From Pseudomonas alkylphenolica (GTDB lineage: Bacteria > Pseudomonadota > Gammaproteobacteria > Pseudomonadales > Pseudomonadaceae), in the NCBI RefSeq assembly GCF_000746525.1, contig NZ_CP009048.1, positions 5,028,501 through 5,092,500 on the forward strand: 64,000 nucleotides of DNA, in the 5' to 3' direction. The notes beneath the pieces are model-generated. The model searched no databases. It worked only from the letters and a program-made list of their open reading frames with translations, and was not told where the DNA came from. This document shows positions 35,562-44,874 of the stretch, piece after piece (the stretch's first letter is position 1; each line of letters opens with the position of its first letter). Made by a program: the position numbers and the translations under genes.

Positions 35562-36167
35562 TCAGAAATCGAAGAACACCGTCTCGCCCTCACCCTGAAT
35601 GCGGATGTCAAAGCGATACGCCAACTTGCCATCCACCTCACAGCGGGTCGCCACCAGGGTCTCGCGCCGCTGCGGCTGCTCGATCAGGTTAAGCACCGGA
35701 CACTGGGCGTTGGCCTGGGCCTCGTCATCGAAGTACAGACGCGTCTGCAGATGGATATTGATCCCGCGGGCAAACAGGCTGACGTTGATGTGCGGCGCCA
35801 TCGGCACGCCAGCTGCATTGCGCACCACACCCGGCTTGACGGTGTGCAGGGTCCACTCACCCGCATCAAAGGTGGTGGCGGTACGGCCGAAGCTGTTGAA
35901 CGGTTGTTCCAGGTCGAAATCGCCCTGGTACTGACCATTGTGGTCGGCCTGCCAGAACTCCAGGAACGAATCCCTGACCAGATGGCCGTTACCGTCATAA
36001 ACGTTGCCGAACACCAGGATATGTTCACCCGGCGCATCGGCCCGGGCCATGCGGTTCCAGATCTCCTGGTCGCGGGTCGGGTTGCCGGCGGCCTCCAGGG
36101 CCAAACCAATGTGCACATACGGGCCGGCAGTCTGCGAAGGGGTTTCCGGCAGCAGTTCGATAGGCAT
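35562..36167 (-). CDS. pcaG: Protocatechuate 3,4-dioxygenase alpha subunit
   Basis: A 201-residue subunit of the iron(III) intradiol dioxygenase that opens protocatechuate to 3-carboxy-cis,cis-muconate. It begins MPIELLPETPSQTAGPYVHIG and contains the shared intradiol fold (LEFWQADHNGQYQG, MAPHINVSLFARG) without a full iron-ligand set, as expected for the non-catalytic alpha chain. The ribosome-binding site AGGAGG is ideal and lies within 11 bases of pcaH, so the two are coupled. Converges on the FAD dehydrogenase gene. Confidence 0.97.
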   Translation of the reverse strand: MPIELLPETPSQTAGPYVHIGLALEAAGNPTRDQEIWNRMARADAPGEHILVFGNVYDGNGHLVRDSFLEFWQADHNGQYQGDFDLEQPFNSFGRTATTFDAGEWTLHTVKPGVVRNAAGVPMAPHINVSLFARGINIHLQTRLYFDDEAQANAQCPVLNLIEQPQRRETLVATRCEVDGKLAYRFDIRIQGEGETVFFDF

Positions 36168-36178
36168 GGGAAACCTCC

Positions 36179-36898
36179 TCAGCGGTTTTCGAAGTGGGTC
36201 TTGCGCTGGCCGCGCAGGACGATGTCGAAGCGATAGGCCAGGCAATCCATCGGGTTGGCGTTGCTCATGTCCAGCCGCGCGATCAGGCTCTGCACCGCCT
36301 CGGGATTGGCGATCGACTTGACGATCGGGCACATCGGGATCAACGGATCACCTTCGAAATACAGCTGGGTGATCAAGCGGGTGGCAATCGACGGGCCGCT
36401 GATCGACACATGGATATGCGCCGGACGCCAGTCGTTGGGACCATTGCGCCAAGGGTACGGACCCGGCTTGATGGTGCGGAAGCTGTAGTAACCCTCGCTG
36501 TCGGTCAAGGCACGACCAACGCCACCGAAGTTGGGGTCCAGCGGTGCCAGGTAACGGTCGTTCTTGTGACGGTAGCGGCCACCGGCGTTGGCCTGCCAGA
36601 TTTCCACCAGGGTATGTGGAATCGGTTTGCCGTACTGGTCACAGACACGCCCGGCGAGAATGATCCGCTCGCCAATGGGCAGCCCGCCGTTGTTGAAGTT
36701 GAGCAGCAGGTCATGGTCATGCTGGCCGAACTTCAAGTGAGAAAAGTCCGGGCCTGTGCTTTCGCTGATCGACTGCGGAATGCTCACCAGGGCCTGACGC
36801 GGCGAACGGGCAATGGAGGTTTTGTAATCCGGAGTAAGGGCCTTCGGGTGCCAGTTGCGATCACGGATAGCGAAGCGACTATTGTCTTGCGCAGACAT
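36179..36898 (-). CDS. pcaH: Protocatechuate 3,4-dioxygenase beta subunit (catalytic)
   Basis: A 239-residue subunit carrying the iron. The ligands fall at Y109, Y148, H161 and H163, with the conserved R158, one more than the mature P. putida numbering. Starts [18 protein letters not shown] with AGGAGA upstream. Forms the alpha-beta protomer with PcaG and feeds the beta-ketoadipate pathway; the later pathway genes are not in the window. A perfect PcaQ-type box lies about 105 bases upstream. Confidence 0.97.
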   Translation of the reverse strand: MSAQDNSRFAIRDRNWHPKALTPDYKTSIARSPRQALVSIPQSISESTGPDFSHLKFGQHDHDLLLNFNNGGLPIGERIILAGRVCDQYGKPIPHTLVEIWQANAGGRYRHKNDRYLAPLDPNFGGVGRALTDSEGYYSFRTIKPGPYPWRNGPNDWRPAHIHVSISGPSIATRLITQLYFEGDPLIPMCPIVKSIANPEAVQSLIARLDMSNANPMDCLAYRFDIVLRGQRKTHFENR

Positions 36899-37003
36899 GC
36901 CGTTCTCCTGTCTTGGAATTATTGGAACGCCTGGGCGTGGCAGGCGAGCTTGCAGTTTCCGGCATGTTTGGCCTGAGGAATATTGAAAATAACCCCGCCT
37001 TGG

Positions 37004-37019
37004 ATAACCAAATGGTTAT
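37004..37019. promoter_or_regulatory. PcaQ-type operator upstream of pcaHG
   Basis: ATAACCAAATGGTTAT, perfect arms with a 4-base spacer, matching the ATAACC-N4-GGTTA(A/T) site known for the LysR regulator PcaQ. It lies 106 bases upstream of pcaH and 80 upstream of the divergent peptidase gene. No pcaQ is in the window. Confidence 0.75.
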
Positions 37020-37098
37020 GTGTCTTCCAGGAATCTGACAGAGCGACACGCGGTGAACTAATCTTTGTGCTCATGTTTCCAAGCGCGGGAGAGCACTC

Positions 37099-37980
37099 AT
37101 GCAATGGCGAAAAGGCAGGCGTAGCGACAATGTGGTCGATGCCCGTGGCGAGGGTGGCGGCGGCATGCGCTTCGGCGGTGGCAAGGGCCTGAGCATCGGT
37201 GCGATCCTGCTGATCGTCGGCATCGGCTGGATGACCGGGCAAGACCCGCTACAGATTCTCGGCCAGTTGACCGGACAGATGGGCCAGCAGAGTGCACCGG
37301 TCAGTACCGACACCGGCAAGGCACCACCGGCCAATGACGAGCAAGCCGAATTCGTCGCCTCGATCCTCGGTGACACCGAAGACACCTGGCGGGCGATCTT
37401 CGCCCAGGCCGGGCGCCAGTACAAAGACCCGACCCTGACCCTGTTCAGCGGCCAGATCAACTCGGCCTGCGGCTTCGCCTCCTCGGCGGTCGGCCCGTTC
37501 TACTGCCCGGCCGACCAGAAGGTCTACCTGGATATGAGTTTCTTCCGCGAAATGGAACAGCGCTTCGCGGCTGCCGGCGATTTCGCCCAGGCCTATGTCA
37601 TCGCCCACGAAGTCGGCCACCATGTGCAGACCCTGCTCGGGGTGTCGGCCAAGGTCCAGGCCGCGCGTCAGCGGGGTGAGCGGATGGAAGGCGATAATGG
37701 CCTGCTGGTGCGTCAGGAACTGCAAGCCGATTGCCTGGCCGGCGTCTGGGCGTACCAAGCGCAACAACGCCTGAACTGGCTCGAACCCGGCGATATCGAA
37801 GAAGCCCTGAACGCCGCCAACGCCATTGGCGACGACCGCCTGCAACAGAAAGGTCAGGGCCGGGTGGTGCCGGACTCCTTTACCCACGGCACCTCGCAGC
37901 AGCGTGTGCGCTGGTTCAAGACCGGCTTTGCCAAGGGCGATATCAACCAATGTGACACCTTCACCAGCCGCGCCCTCTAA
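37099..37980 (+). CDS. YpfJ-family neutral zinc metallopeptidase
   Basis: A 293-residue protein. A glycine-rich N-terminus precedes one transmembrane helix (about 31-45, GLSIGAILLIVGIGW); the rest is a metallopeptidase domain with the HEVGHH zinc motif, an upstream SACGFASSAVGPFYCPADQ segment with two cysteines, and QELQADCLAGVWA as the third-ligand region. Its location is probably membrane-anchored with the domain outside the cytosol. Substrate unknown. GGGAGA lies about 7 bases before the ATG. Divergent from pcaHG. Confidence 0.9.
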   Translation: MQWRKGRRSDNVVDARGEGGGGMRFGGGKGLSIGAILLIVGIGWMTGQDPLQILGQLTGQMGQQSAPVSTDTGKAPPANDEQAEFVASILGDTEDTWRAIFAQAGRQYKDPTLTLFSGQINSACGFASSAVGPFYCPADQKVYLDMSFFREMEQRFAAAGDFAQAYVIAHEVGHHVQTLLGVSAKVQAARQRGERMEGDNGLLVRQELQADCLAGVWAYQAQQRLNWLEPGDIEEALNAANAIGDDRLQQKGQGRVVPDSFTHGTSQQRVRWFKTGFAKGDINQCDTFTSRAL

Positions 37981-38179
37981 TCCCCTCCTGTAGATCTGCG
38001 GCAGCCCTGAGCCTGCCGCGGAAATACGCCGAAACTACCGTTGAGCATTTTTGCTGAAAAAGCGTTTCAGCTCCGGCGCAAGCCGCCGATATATCCTGCT
38101 CAGAAGATCGGCTGGCCTTCAAAAACAACAACCTTCCAGCGATATGGATCAAGAAGCACAACATTCCTGGAGGGATCGT

Positions 38180-40099
38180 ATGAATAGCTGGTTTGCCAAC
38201 ATCAGCGTCAACCTGAAACTCGGCCTGGGCTTCGGCCTGGTGCTGCTGCTAACCAGCCTGCTGGCCCTGACCGGCTGGAACAGCATGGGTGGGCTGATCG
38301 ACCGCAGTAACTGGATGAGCGACATCACCCAGCTCAACGGTGACCTGACCGATCTGCGCATCACCCGCCTGCAGTACATGCTGACCAACGGCGACGACGC
38401 CGCCGCCGGCGCTGTCCAGGTCAAGTTGAATGCCTTCAGTGAACAGCAGCAAAAGCTGCTGAAAAGCTTCAAGAGCCCGGAAAACGTCAAGTTGCTCCAG
38501 GAACTGGGCCAGACCATCAGCGCGTATCAGATTTCGATCAACAAGATGCGCGCCGGCTACAAGACCAGCCTGGCCGCGCGCGATGCGATGAACCTGGCCG
38601 CTGCACGCGCCATCGACCTGGTCGAGGCGATCAACCGCGACATCCTCGCCCTGCCTGAAGGTGACGCCAGCCGCCTGGAACAATTCCGCACCATCACCCA
38701 GGCCAAGGAACAGCTGTTCCAGGTGCGCCTGGCCGTGCGCAGCTATATCGCCGACATCAGCAGCGAAACCGAACAACTGGCGCTGCGCCAGCTCGATGGC
38801 GCCCTGGCCGAGATCGCCAGCCTGAACCGCCAGATGCCAAACGAAGCTGCGCGCATCCAGCAGTTCGAAAGCGCAGTACTGGCCTACCGTGACGCCGTGC
38901 GTCAGTTCCGCGATGCCACCGCCGATGTTGCCGTCGCTCGCCAGGAAATGACCGTACAAGGCGCCACCATCGTCAAGATCAGTGACGCGCTGTACAAGAT
39001 CCAGCTCGAACGCCGTGACAACGAAAGTGCCCAGGCCCGTACCCTGCAGCTCACCGCTACGCTGCTGGCGTTGCTGGTCGGTGTGCTGGCCGCAGTGATC
39101 ATCACCCGCCAGATCACCCGGCCGCTGCGCGAAACCCTGGCCGTGGTGGAAAAGATCGCCGCCGGCGACCTCACCCACAACCTGCGCGTTACCCGTCGCG
39201 ACGAGCTGGGTGTGCTGCAACAGGGCATTCAGCGCATGGGTTCGACCCTGCGCGATCTGATCAGCGGCATCCGCGATGGCGTCACCCAGATTGCCAGCGC
39301 CGCCGAAGAGCTATCGGCCGTGACCGAAGAAACCAGCGCCGGGGTCAACAGCCAGAAAGTCGAGACCGACCAGGTCGCCACCGCCATGCACGAAATGGCC
39401 GCCACCGTGCAGGAAGTCGCGCGCAATGCCGAGCACGCTTCGTCTGCGGCAACCGACGCCGATGCGCAAGCACGAGCCGGTGACCAGGTGGTTGCCGAGG
39501 CGATCAGCCAGATCGAACGCCTGGCCGAAGAAGTGCACCGCTCCACTGAAGCCATGGGCCTGCTGCAACAGGAAAGCCAGAAGATTGGCAGCGTCATGGA
39601 CGTGATCAAGTCGGTGGCCGAACAGACCAACCTGCTGGCGCTCAACGCCGCCATCGAGGCAGCTCGTGCTGGTGAAGCCGGACGTGGTTTTGCCGTGGTT
39701 GCCGACGAAGTTCGCGGCCTGGCCCAGCGCACGCAGAAGTCCACCGAAGAGATCGAAGAGCTGGTCGCCGGCCTGCAGAGCGGTACCCAGCAGGTGGCCA
39801 ATGTGATGCTCGGCAGCCGCAACCTGACCGACAGCAGCGTCGAACTGACCCGCAAGGCCGGTGCCTCGCTGGAAAGCATCACCCGCACGGTGTCGAACAT
39901 CCAGTCGATGAACCAGCAGATCGCCGCGGCAGCCGAGCAGCAGAGTGCGGTAGCCGAACAGATCAGCCGCAGCATCATCAACGTGCGCGATGTGTCGGAA
40001 CAGACGGCGGCGGCCAGCGATGAAACCGCGGCGTCCAGCGTTGAACTGGCGCGTTTGGGTAATCAGTTGCAGACCATGGTCAGCCACTTCCGCGTGTAA
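38180..40099 (+). CDS. mcpS: Methyl-accepting chemotaxis protein McpS, HBM sensor
   Basis: A 639-residue receptor. TM1 (about 13-34), a periplasmic helical bimodular (HBM) ligand domain of about 250 residues, TM2 (about 285-310, ending [10 protein letters not shown]), a HAMP domain and a signalling domain with the hairpin [20 protein letters not shown]. The size, the HBM sensor and the genomic neighbours (pcaGH upstream, ggt downstream) match P. putida McpS, the chemoreceptor for citrate, malate, succinate and related acids. GGAGGG lies about 7 bases before the ATG at 38180; an in-frame extension upstream is not part of the family. Confidence 0.92.
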   Translation: MNSWFANISVNLKLGLGFGLVLLLTSLLALTGWNSMGGLIDRSNWMSDITQLNGDLTDLRITRLQYMLTNGDDAAAGAVQVKLNAFSEQQQKLLKSFKSPENVKLLQELGQTISAYQISINKMRAGYKTSLAARDAMNLAAARAIDLVEAINRDILALPEGDASRLEQFRTITQAKEQLFQVRLAVRSYIADISSETEQLALRQLDGALAEIASLNRQMPNEAARIQQFESAVLAYRDAVRQFRDATADVAVARQEMTVQGATIVKISDALYKIQLERRDNESAQARTLQLTATLLALLVGVLAAVIITRQITRPLRETLAVVEKIAAGDLTHNLRVTRRDELGVLQQGIQRMGSTLRDLISGIRDGVTQIASAAEELSAVTEETSAGVNSQKVETDQVATAMHEMAATVQEVARNAEHASSAATDADAQARAGDQVVAEAISQIERLAEEVHRSTEAMGLLQQESQKIGSVMDVIKSVAEQTNLLALNAAIEAARAGEAGRGFAVVADEVRGLAQRTQKSTEEIEELVAGLQSGTQQVANVMLGSRNLTDSSVELTRKAGASLESITRTVSNIQSMNQQIAAAAEQQSAVAEQISRSIINVRDVSEQTAAASDETAASSVELARLGNQLQTMVSHFRV

Positions 40100-40110
40100 A
40101 GCACTACCTC

Positions 40111-40182
40111 GGTGGGAGCGGGCTTGCCCCGCGATGCGATTTGCCTGACAGATCGCTATCGCGGGGCAAGCCCGCTCCCACC
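40111..40182. repeat. BIME between mcpS and ggt
   Basis: Inverted REP pair (40111-40135 and 40158-40182) at a convergent junction, eleven bases past the mcpS stop. Confidence 0.92.
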
Positions 40183-40190
40183 GGGATTAG

Positions 40191-41858
40191 TTACTTAACG
40201 ACCTGCCCTACCCCACGCCCACGCGGATCGGAAGCAGTTTCCAGCGCCGTACCACTCACACGGATCGCCTGGATATCGCCCATCTCCCAACCCTGATCTT
40301 CCAGGGTGTAGCCCATCTTCTTCAGCTCATCCGCGACCTTGCCGGTCAGCGGTGCATAAGCGTCAAAGTAAATGGTGTCCTTAGGCAGCAACTGGTGATG
40401 CACGCGCTGCGCGGCTACAGCTTTTTCCAGCGGCAGGTTGTAGTCATACAGGTTGTTCAGCACCTGGAAGATCGAGGTGAAGATCCGCGAACCGCCCGGT
40501 GTGCCCAGTACCAGGGTGACCTGACCATCACGGGTAACCAGCGTCGGCGCCATCGAAGAAAGCATGCGCTTGCCCGGCTCGATGGCGTTGGCATCACCGC
40601 CGACTACACCGAAGGCGTTGGCCACACCCGGCTTGGAGCTGAAGTCGTCCATCTCGTCGTTAAGCAGGAAACCTGCACCTTTAACCACCACACCACTGCC
40701 GTAGTCCCAGTTCAGGGTGTAAGTGTTGCTGACCGCGTTACCCTGTTTGTCGACGATGGAGAAGTGCGTGGTCTGATGCGGTTCCAGGCCCGGACGGACT
40801 TTCTCGGTGTCGGAGATGGCGGTCGGGTTGACCTCCTGTGCACGCTTGGCGATGTAGTCTTTGGCGATCAGCTTATCCACTGGCACCTTGGAAAAATCCG
40901 GGTCACCCAGGTAGTCGGCACGGTCAGCGAACACCCGCTTCTCGATTTCCGCCAGCAGGTGAATGTAGCGCGCCGAGTTCTGCTCGACCCCCTTGAAGTC
41001 GGCCGCACGGTTTTCCTTGATGCCCAGCAGTTGCGCCAGCGCGACCCCGCCGGAACTTGGCAGCGGCGCGGTATAGACCATATTGCCGCGCCACTCGATG
41101 CCCATCGGCTCACGCCATACCGCTTTGTAATCCTTGAGGTCGTCCTTGCTGATCAGGCCATTGTCGGCCTGCATCTGTGCGACCAGCAGCTCGGCGGTCT
41201 TGCCCTGGTAGAACTCGCTGACACCTTTGTCGGCAATACGCTCCAGGGTTTGCGCCAGCTCCGGCTGCTTGAAGGTCTCGCCGACTTTCATGGTGCCGAA
41301 ATAGTCGTTGAAGTTGGTGCTGTCCTTGAACAGGCCCAAAGCATCTTCACGGTATTGATACTGCTTGGCAGCGATCTTGAAACCGTTCTTGGCGTAGCCC
41401 ACGGCCGGGGTGATCAGCTCAGACCATGGCAGCTTGCCGAACTTCTGATGCGCCTCCCACAAGCCCATCACCGTACCCGGCACGCCAGCGGCGCGGGCAC
41501 CGACCAGGCTCAGGTTCTCGATGATCTCGCCCTTTTCATCCAGGTACATGTTGCGGCTGGCAGCCTTGGGCGCCACTTCGCGGTAGTCGAGGAAGTAGGG
41601 TTTACCATCCATGTACAGGGTCATGAAACCGCCGCCGCCGATGTTGCCGGCTTCGGGGTAGGTCACGGCCAGGGTGAAGGCGGTGGCGACAGCGGCGTCT
41701 ACCGCGTTACCGCCCTTCTTGAGAACTTCGGCGGCCACCTGTGCACCATATTGATCGGGTGCGGCCACCGCGCCACCGTCCAACGTCACGGCGAAAGCCG
41801 ATGAACTGGCGAGTATTGCGGCACTCAGGCCCAGGGTTCGGAACATCACAACGCGCAT
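40191..41858 (-). CDS. ggt: Gamma-glutamyltranspeptidase
   Basis: A 555-residue periplasmic enzyme that hydrolyses glutathione and other gamma-glutamyl compounds. A signal peptide occupies about residues 1-23 (ending ASSSAFA). The precursor self-cleaves before T363 in the motif HQTTHFSIVD, giving large and small subunits. GSGVVVKGAGFLLNDEMDDF and the PGKRMLSSMAPT segment are the substrate-binding motifs. The first ATG (MRVVMFRT) and a second four codons later are both possible starts. Confidence 0.96.
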   Translation of the reverse strand: MRVVMFRTLGLSAAILASSSAFAVTLDGGAVAAPDQYGAQVAAEVLKKGGNAVDAAVATAFTLAVTYPEAGNIGGGGFMTLYMDGKPYFLDYREVAPKAASRNMYLDEKGEIIENLSLVGARAAGVPGTVMGLWEAHQKFGKLPWSELITPAVGYAKNGFKIAAKQYQYREDALGLFKDSTNFNDYFGTMKVGETFKQPELAQTLERIADKGVSEFYQGKTAELLVAQMQADNGLISKDDLKDYKAVWREPMGIEWRGNMVYTAPLPSSGGVALAQLLGIKENRAADFKGVEQNSARYIHLLAEIEKRVFADRADYLGDPDFSKVPVDKLIAKDYIAKRAQEVNPTAISDTEKVRPGLEPHQTTHFSIVDKQGNAVSNTYTLNWDYGSGVVVKGAGFLLNDEMDDFSSKPGVANAFGVVGGDANAIEPGKRMLSSMAPTLVTRDGQVTLVLGTPGGSRIFTSIFQVLNNLYDYNLPLEKAVAAQRVHHQLLPKDTIYFDAYAPLTGKVADELKKMGYTLEDQGWEMGDIQAIRVSGTALETASDPRGRGVGQVVK

Positions 41859-41975
41859 GAAAGCTTCCTTGGTGTTGTTTTCGTTGAACAGCCATTAAGG
41901 CTGATGTCAGAAAACTAATCAAACACCGCAGGAAAAATCGCCGCTCGCAGGAAGCTTATGTCGCAGCGAGAGCGA

Positions 41976-42872
41976 TCAGCAGGCGTAGATCGCCAGTTTG
42001 TGCTGGATGAAATCGAGGAAGCACTGAATACGCAGGGCCAGCTGCGAGTTGCGGTAATACACCGCGTTGATCGGTTGCCGATAGCCGCTGCTGTGCTCGG
42101 GCAAAACCACCTGCAAACGGCCGCTGCGAATATCTTCGTGCGTCATGAAGTGCGACAGACAGGCGATACCCTCGCCGGCCAGGGCCAGCTCGCGCAAGGT
42201 TTCACCGCTGGAAGCCGACAGGCTCGGACGAATCAGCAGGCGGTCCCCCTCGACATGGCGCAACGGCCAATGGTTGAGGGTTTCGGTCTGGGTAAAACCG
42301 AGCAGCGAATGCGCCTGCAGGTCTTCAACCCGCTCCGGTGTGCCATGGCGCGCCAGGTACTCGGGGCTGGCCAGTACGCTCAGCGGGCTGCAACCGAGGG
42401 AGCGGGCATGCAGGCTGGAGTCGGCCAGCTCGCCGATGCGAATGGCGACATCGGTGCTCTGTTCGATCAGGTCGATGATCAGGTCACTGGTGTTGAGCTC
42501 CAGCTGGATCTGCGGGTACAACGCGCGGAACTCGCCGACCCAGGGCACGATGGCATGCAGCATGAAGGGCAAGGCGGCATTGATGCGCAGGCGTCCGGAA
42601 GGCGTCTGGTGATGCACCGACAGGTGCTCTTCAAGTTCGTCCATCTGTTGCAGGATCGCCTTGGCCCGTTCGAAGAAGAATCGCCCTTCTTCGGTCAAGT
42701 CCATGCGCCGGGTAGTACGGTTGATCAGCGTAGTGCCAAGCTTGGCTTCCAGGCGCGACAGGGTCCGGCTGATCGCCGAAGGCGTCTGCCCGCTCTGTTC
42801 GGCGGCGGCGGAAATCGAGCCACACTCGATCACCGAGACGAACACCTGTAATTCATCGGACCTGGCTTTCAC
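41976..42872 (-). CDS. LysR family transcriptional regulator, next to mdaB
   Basis: A 298-residue LysR regulator (helix-turn-helix SISAAAEQSGQTPSAISRTL; effector domain from about 90). The start is probably GTG at 42872, where AAGG lies 8 bases upstream and the sequence KARSDELQVFVSVIE begins normally; the 20-residue extension has no family character. It lies downstream of mdaB on the same strand with 67 bases between; it may control mdaB and the divergent YgiN-like gene. Confidence 0.88.
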   Translation of the reverse strand: MKARSDELQVFVSVIECGSISAAAEQSGQTPSAISRTLSRLEAKLGTTLINRTTRRMDLTEEGRFFFERAKAILQQMDELEEHLSVHHQTPSGRLRINAALPFMLHAIVPWVGEFRALYPQIQLELNTSDLIIDLIEQSTDVAIRIGELADSSLHARSLGCSPLSVLASPEYLARHGTPERVEDLQAHSLLGFTQTETLNHWPLRHVEGDRLLIRPSLSASSGETLRELALAGEGIACLSHFMTHEDIRSGRLQVVLPEHSSGYRQPINAVYYRNSQLALRIQCFLDFIQHKLAIYAC

Positions 42873-42939
42873 GGCTGTACCTTGGGGTGAGCAACAGCCG
42901 TGATAGATAGCCGCTTGGCGCGGCCAGCGCAAGGTTTCA

Positions 42940-43530
42940 TCAGGCCGGGATCTGGAAAACCCGGGCCAGGTGCTGCTCGTAGGCGGCCACTGCGGCTTCG
43001 ACGTTCGGGCGCTTCATCACATCCACCGCCAGGTAGGTGGGCAGACCGCTCATGCCAAGGAACTGGTTGGCCTTGTGGAACGGGAAGTACACCGCATCGA
43101 CACCTTTGCCTTCGAAGAAATCGCTCGGGTCATCAAACGCCTGCTGTGGCGCGTTCCAGGTCAGCGACAGCATGTACTGCTTGCCATGAATCAGACCGCC
43201 GCTGCCGTACTTCTGCGAGGCATCGGAACGGGTGCGACCGTCGTTGGCGTACAGGCTACCGTGACCGGCAGTGAAGACTTCATCCAGGTACTGCTTGACG
43301 GTCCAGGGTGCGCCCATCCACCAGCCCGGCATCTGATAGATGATCACATCGGCCCAGAGAAACTTCTGCACTTCTTCAGCGTTGTCGTAACCACCGTCGA
43401 TGTAGGTGGTCTTGATGTCGAAACCGGCGCGGTCGAGGAAGGCCAGGGCGGCCTCGTGCAGGGTCTCGTTCAGGCGGCCATCGGAGTGGGCGAATTTTTT
43501 ACCGCCGTTGAGCAACAGGACTTTTTTCAT
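42940..43530 (-). CDS. mdaB: NAD(P)H:quinone oxidoreductase, MdaB family
   Basis: A 196-residue flavodoxin-fold enzyme that reduces quinones by two electrons, which avoids semiquinone radicals. It has the MdaB-type KKVLLLNGGKKFAHSDGRLN phosphate-binding start and the YQMPGWWMGAPWTVKQYLDEV motif. ATG 43530 has GAGG six bases upstream; the longer reading upstream is spurious. Divergent from a YgiN-like gene, recalling the E. coli mdaB-ygiN pair. Confidence 0.93.
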   Translation of the reverse strand: MKKVLLLNGGKKFAHSDGRLNETLHEAALAFLDRAGFDIKTTYIDGGYDNAEEVQKFLWADVIIYQMPGWWMGAPWTVKQYLDEVFTAGHGSLYANDGRTRSDASQKYGSGGLIHGKQYMLSLTWNAPQQAFDDPSDFFEGKGVDAVYFPFHKANQFLGMSGLPTYLAVDVMKRPNVEAAVAAYEQHLARVFQIPA

Positions 43531-43728
43531 CACTTGCCTCATCTGTCGTTCGATCCGCTGCGCTGTCTGCGACGGCCTGGGACCGGTTGAATTTGGATGG
43601 CGGCAGATTAGGGGATGCACTGCGCGGGAAAAACCGTCGCCCTGACAAAATACTTTTGACTGAAAAGCACGAATCACATCTACATTATTGAAATAAAATC
43701 AGGTCCTCTCCCACCAGAGGTCGACCTC

Positions 43729-44043
43729 ATGAGCGAACCCTACGGCTTCATTCTCAAAGCCAAGACCCGTCCGGAACAAGCCGAAGCCTTCGAAGCCCTG
43801 TTCCGCGCCTATGTCGAGCCAAGCCGCGCCGAACCTGGCTGCATCGAATACCACATGCTGCGCGACAAGGAAGATCCAAGCCTGTTCGTGTTCTACGAAA
43901 TCTGGGCCAGCAAGGCCGCACTGGACGTGCACTCGGCCCTGCCGCACATGCAAGCGTTCTTCGAAAAGCGCATGGACTACCTTGAGCACGACTTCGACAT
44001 TCAACTGATCGAAATGCTCAGCCCGTCCTCGGCTAGCCGTTGA
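43729..44043 (+). CDS. Antibiotic biosynthesis monooxygenase-fold protein (YgiN-like)
   Basis: A 104-residue ferredoxin-like dimeric ABM-fold protein. EPGCIEYHMLRDKEDPSLFVFYEIW is split by a typical EYH/EIW pair, followed by HMQAFF. YgiN of E. coli is a quinol monooxygenase acting with MdaB in a quinone redox cycle; the divergent pairing here suggests the same function. GAGG lies about 10 bases before the ATG. Overlaps the TauE/SafE gene tail to tail by 11 bases. Confidence 0.83.
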   Translation: MSEPYGFILKAKTRPEQAEAFEALFRAYVEPSRAEPGCIEYHMLRDKEDPSLFVFYEIWASKAALDVHSALPHMQAFFEKRMDYLEHDFDIQLIEMLSPSSASR

Positions 44044-44797
44044 GCAACAGGTGCACGCCTAGCACTGCCAGGCCGGTAAAAAAGCAGCGCTTGAACAATG
44101 CCGCACTGATGCGCTGGCGCAACCACTGGCCGCAAAGCATGCCCAGCAGCGCTGGCGCCAGCACCAGCAGCGACGCGCCCAACGCCTCGGCGCCGAGTGC
44201 GTCCTGGCCGGCCAGGCCCATCGCCAGGGCCAGCGTCGAGACGGTGAAGGACAGGCCGAGTGCCTGGACCATCTCGTCGCGGTTCAGGCCCAGCCCCTGC
44301 AGGTAGGGCACCGCTGGAATGACAAAGACACCGGTGGCAGCGGTGATCAGACCGGTCAACAGTCCGCAGAGGGGCCCCAACCTGCGCTCCCATGCCAGCG
44401 GCACACTGAAACCACGCCCGAACAAACCGTACAGCGCATAGACCAGCAATGCGCCGCCCAGTGCCTGTGCCGCCCACTCGCCGCTGTTGATGCCCAGCCA
44501 GGCACTGCCCAGCAGCGTACCGATGAAGATCATCGCCAGCATCGGCCACAGCCGCCGCAACAAGGCCGGCAGATGTCCGCCCGCCGCCAACTGCCAGAGG
44601 TTGGTCAGGGTCGAGGGCACGATCAACAGGGCCGCAGCCTGCGCCGGTGACATAGCCAGGCCCAGCAGGCCCATGGCGATGGTCGGCAAGCCCAGGCCAA
44701 TAACACCTTTCACCGCCCCCGCCAGCAGAAAGGTGAATGCCACCAGCAGGGAAAGCGCTGGACCGATTTCCTGATAAAAACCAAATAGGGTCGTCAT
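44033..44797 (-). CDS. TauE/SafE family anion permease
   Basis: A 254-residue inner-membrane carrier with about eight hydrophobic helices and the duplicated TauE/SafE glycine motifs (GAVKGVIGLGLPTIAMGL; GLITAATGVFVIPAVPYLQ). Members move sulphonates, sulphite or other small anions. The substrate is unknown. Divergent from a LysR gene (44875) with a 77-base gap, suggesting control by it. Confidence 0.88.
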   Translation of the reverse strand: MTTLFGFYQEIGPALSLLVAFTFLLAGAVKGVIGLGLPTIAMGLLGLAMSPAQAAALLIVPSTLTNLWQLAAGGHLPALLRRLWPMLAMIFIGTLLGSAWLGINSGEWAAQALGGALLVYALYGLFGRGFSVPLAWERRLGPLCGLLTGLITAATGVFVIPAVPYLQGLGLNRDEMVQALGLSFTVSTLALAMGLAGQDALGAEALGASLLVLAPALLGMLCGQWLRQRISAALFKRCFFTGLAVLGVHLLLNG

Positions 44798-44874
44798 GCG
44801 CCGATGTTGCCTGCGATACGGGCGCCTGAAAATCTGCCATATACTGAGCCAGACTATTGCCCAGGCAGAGGCTC

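Noticed and set aside
36914..36928. TGGAATTATTGGAAC near pcaH as a third IclR site
   Set aside because: It is a direct repeat of TGGAA, not the inverted TRGAA-N5-TTCCA arrangement, and it lies next to the pcaH ribosome-binding site; the PcaQ box is the better candidate.
37981..38179. N-terminal extension of mcpS from 38051
   Set aside because: The in-frame extension has no ribosome-binding site or family similarity; the ATG at 38180 with GGAGGG gives the standard 639 residues.
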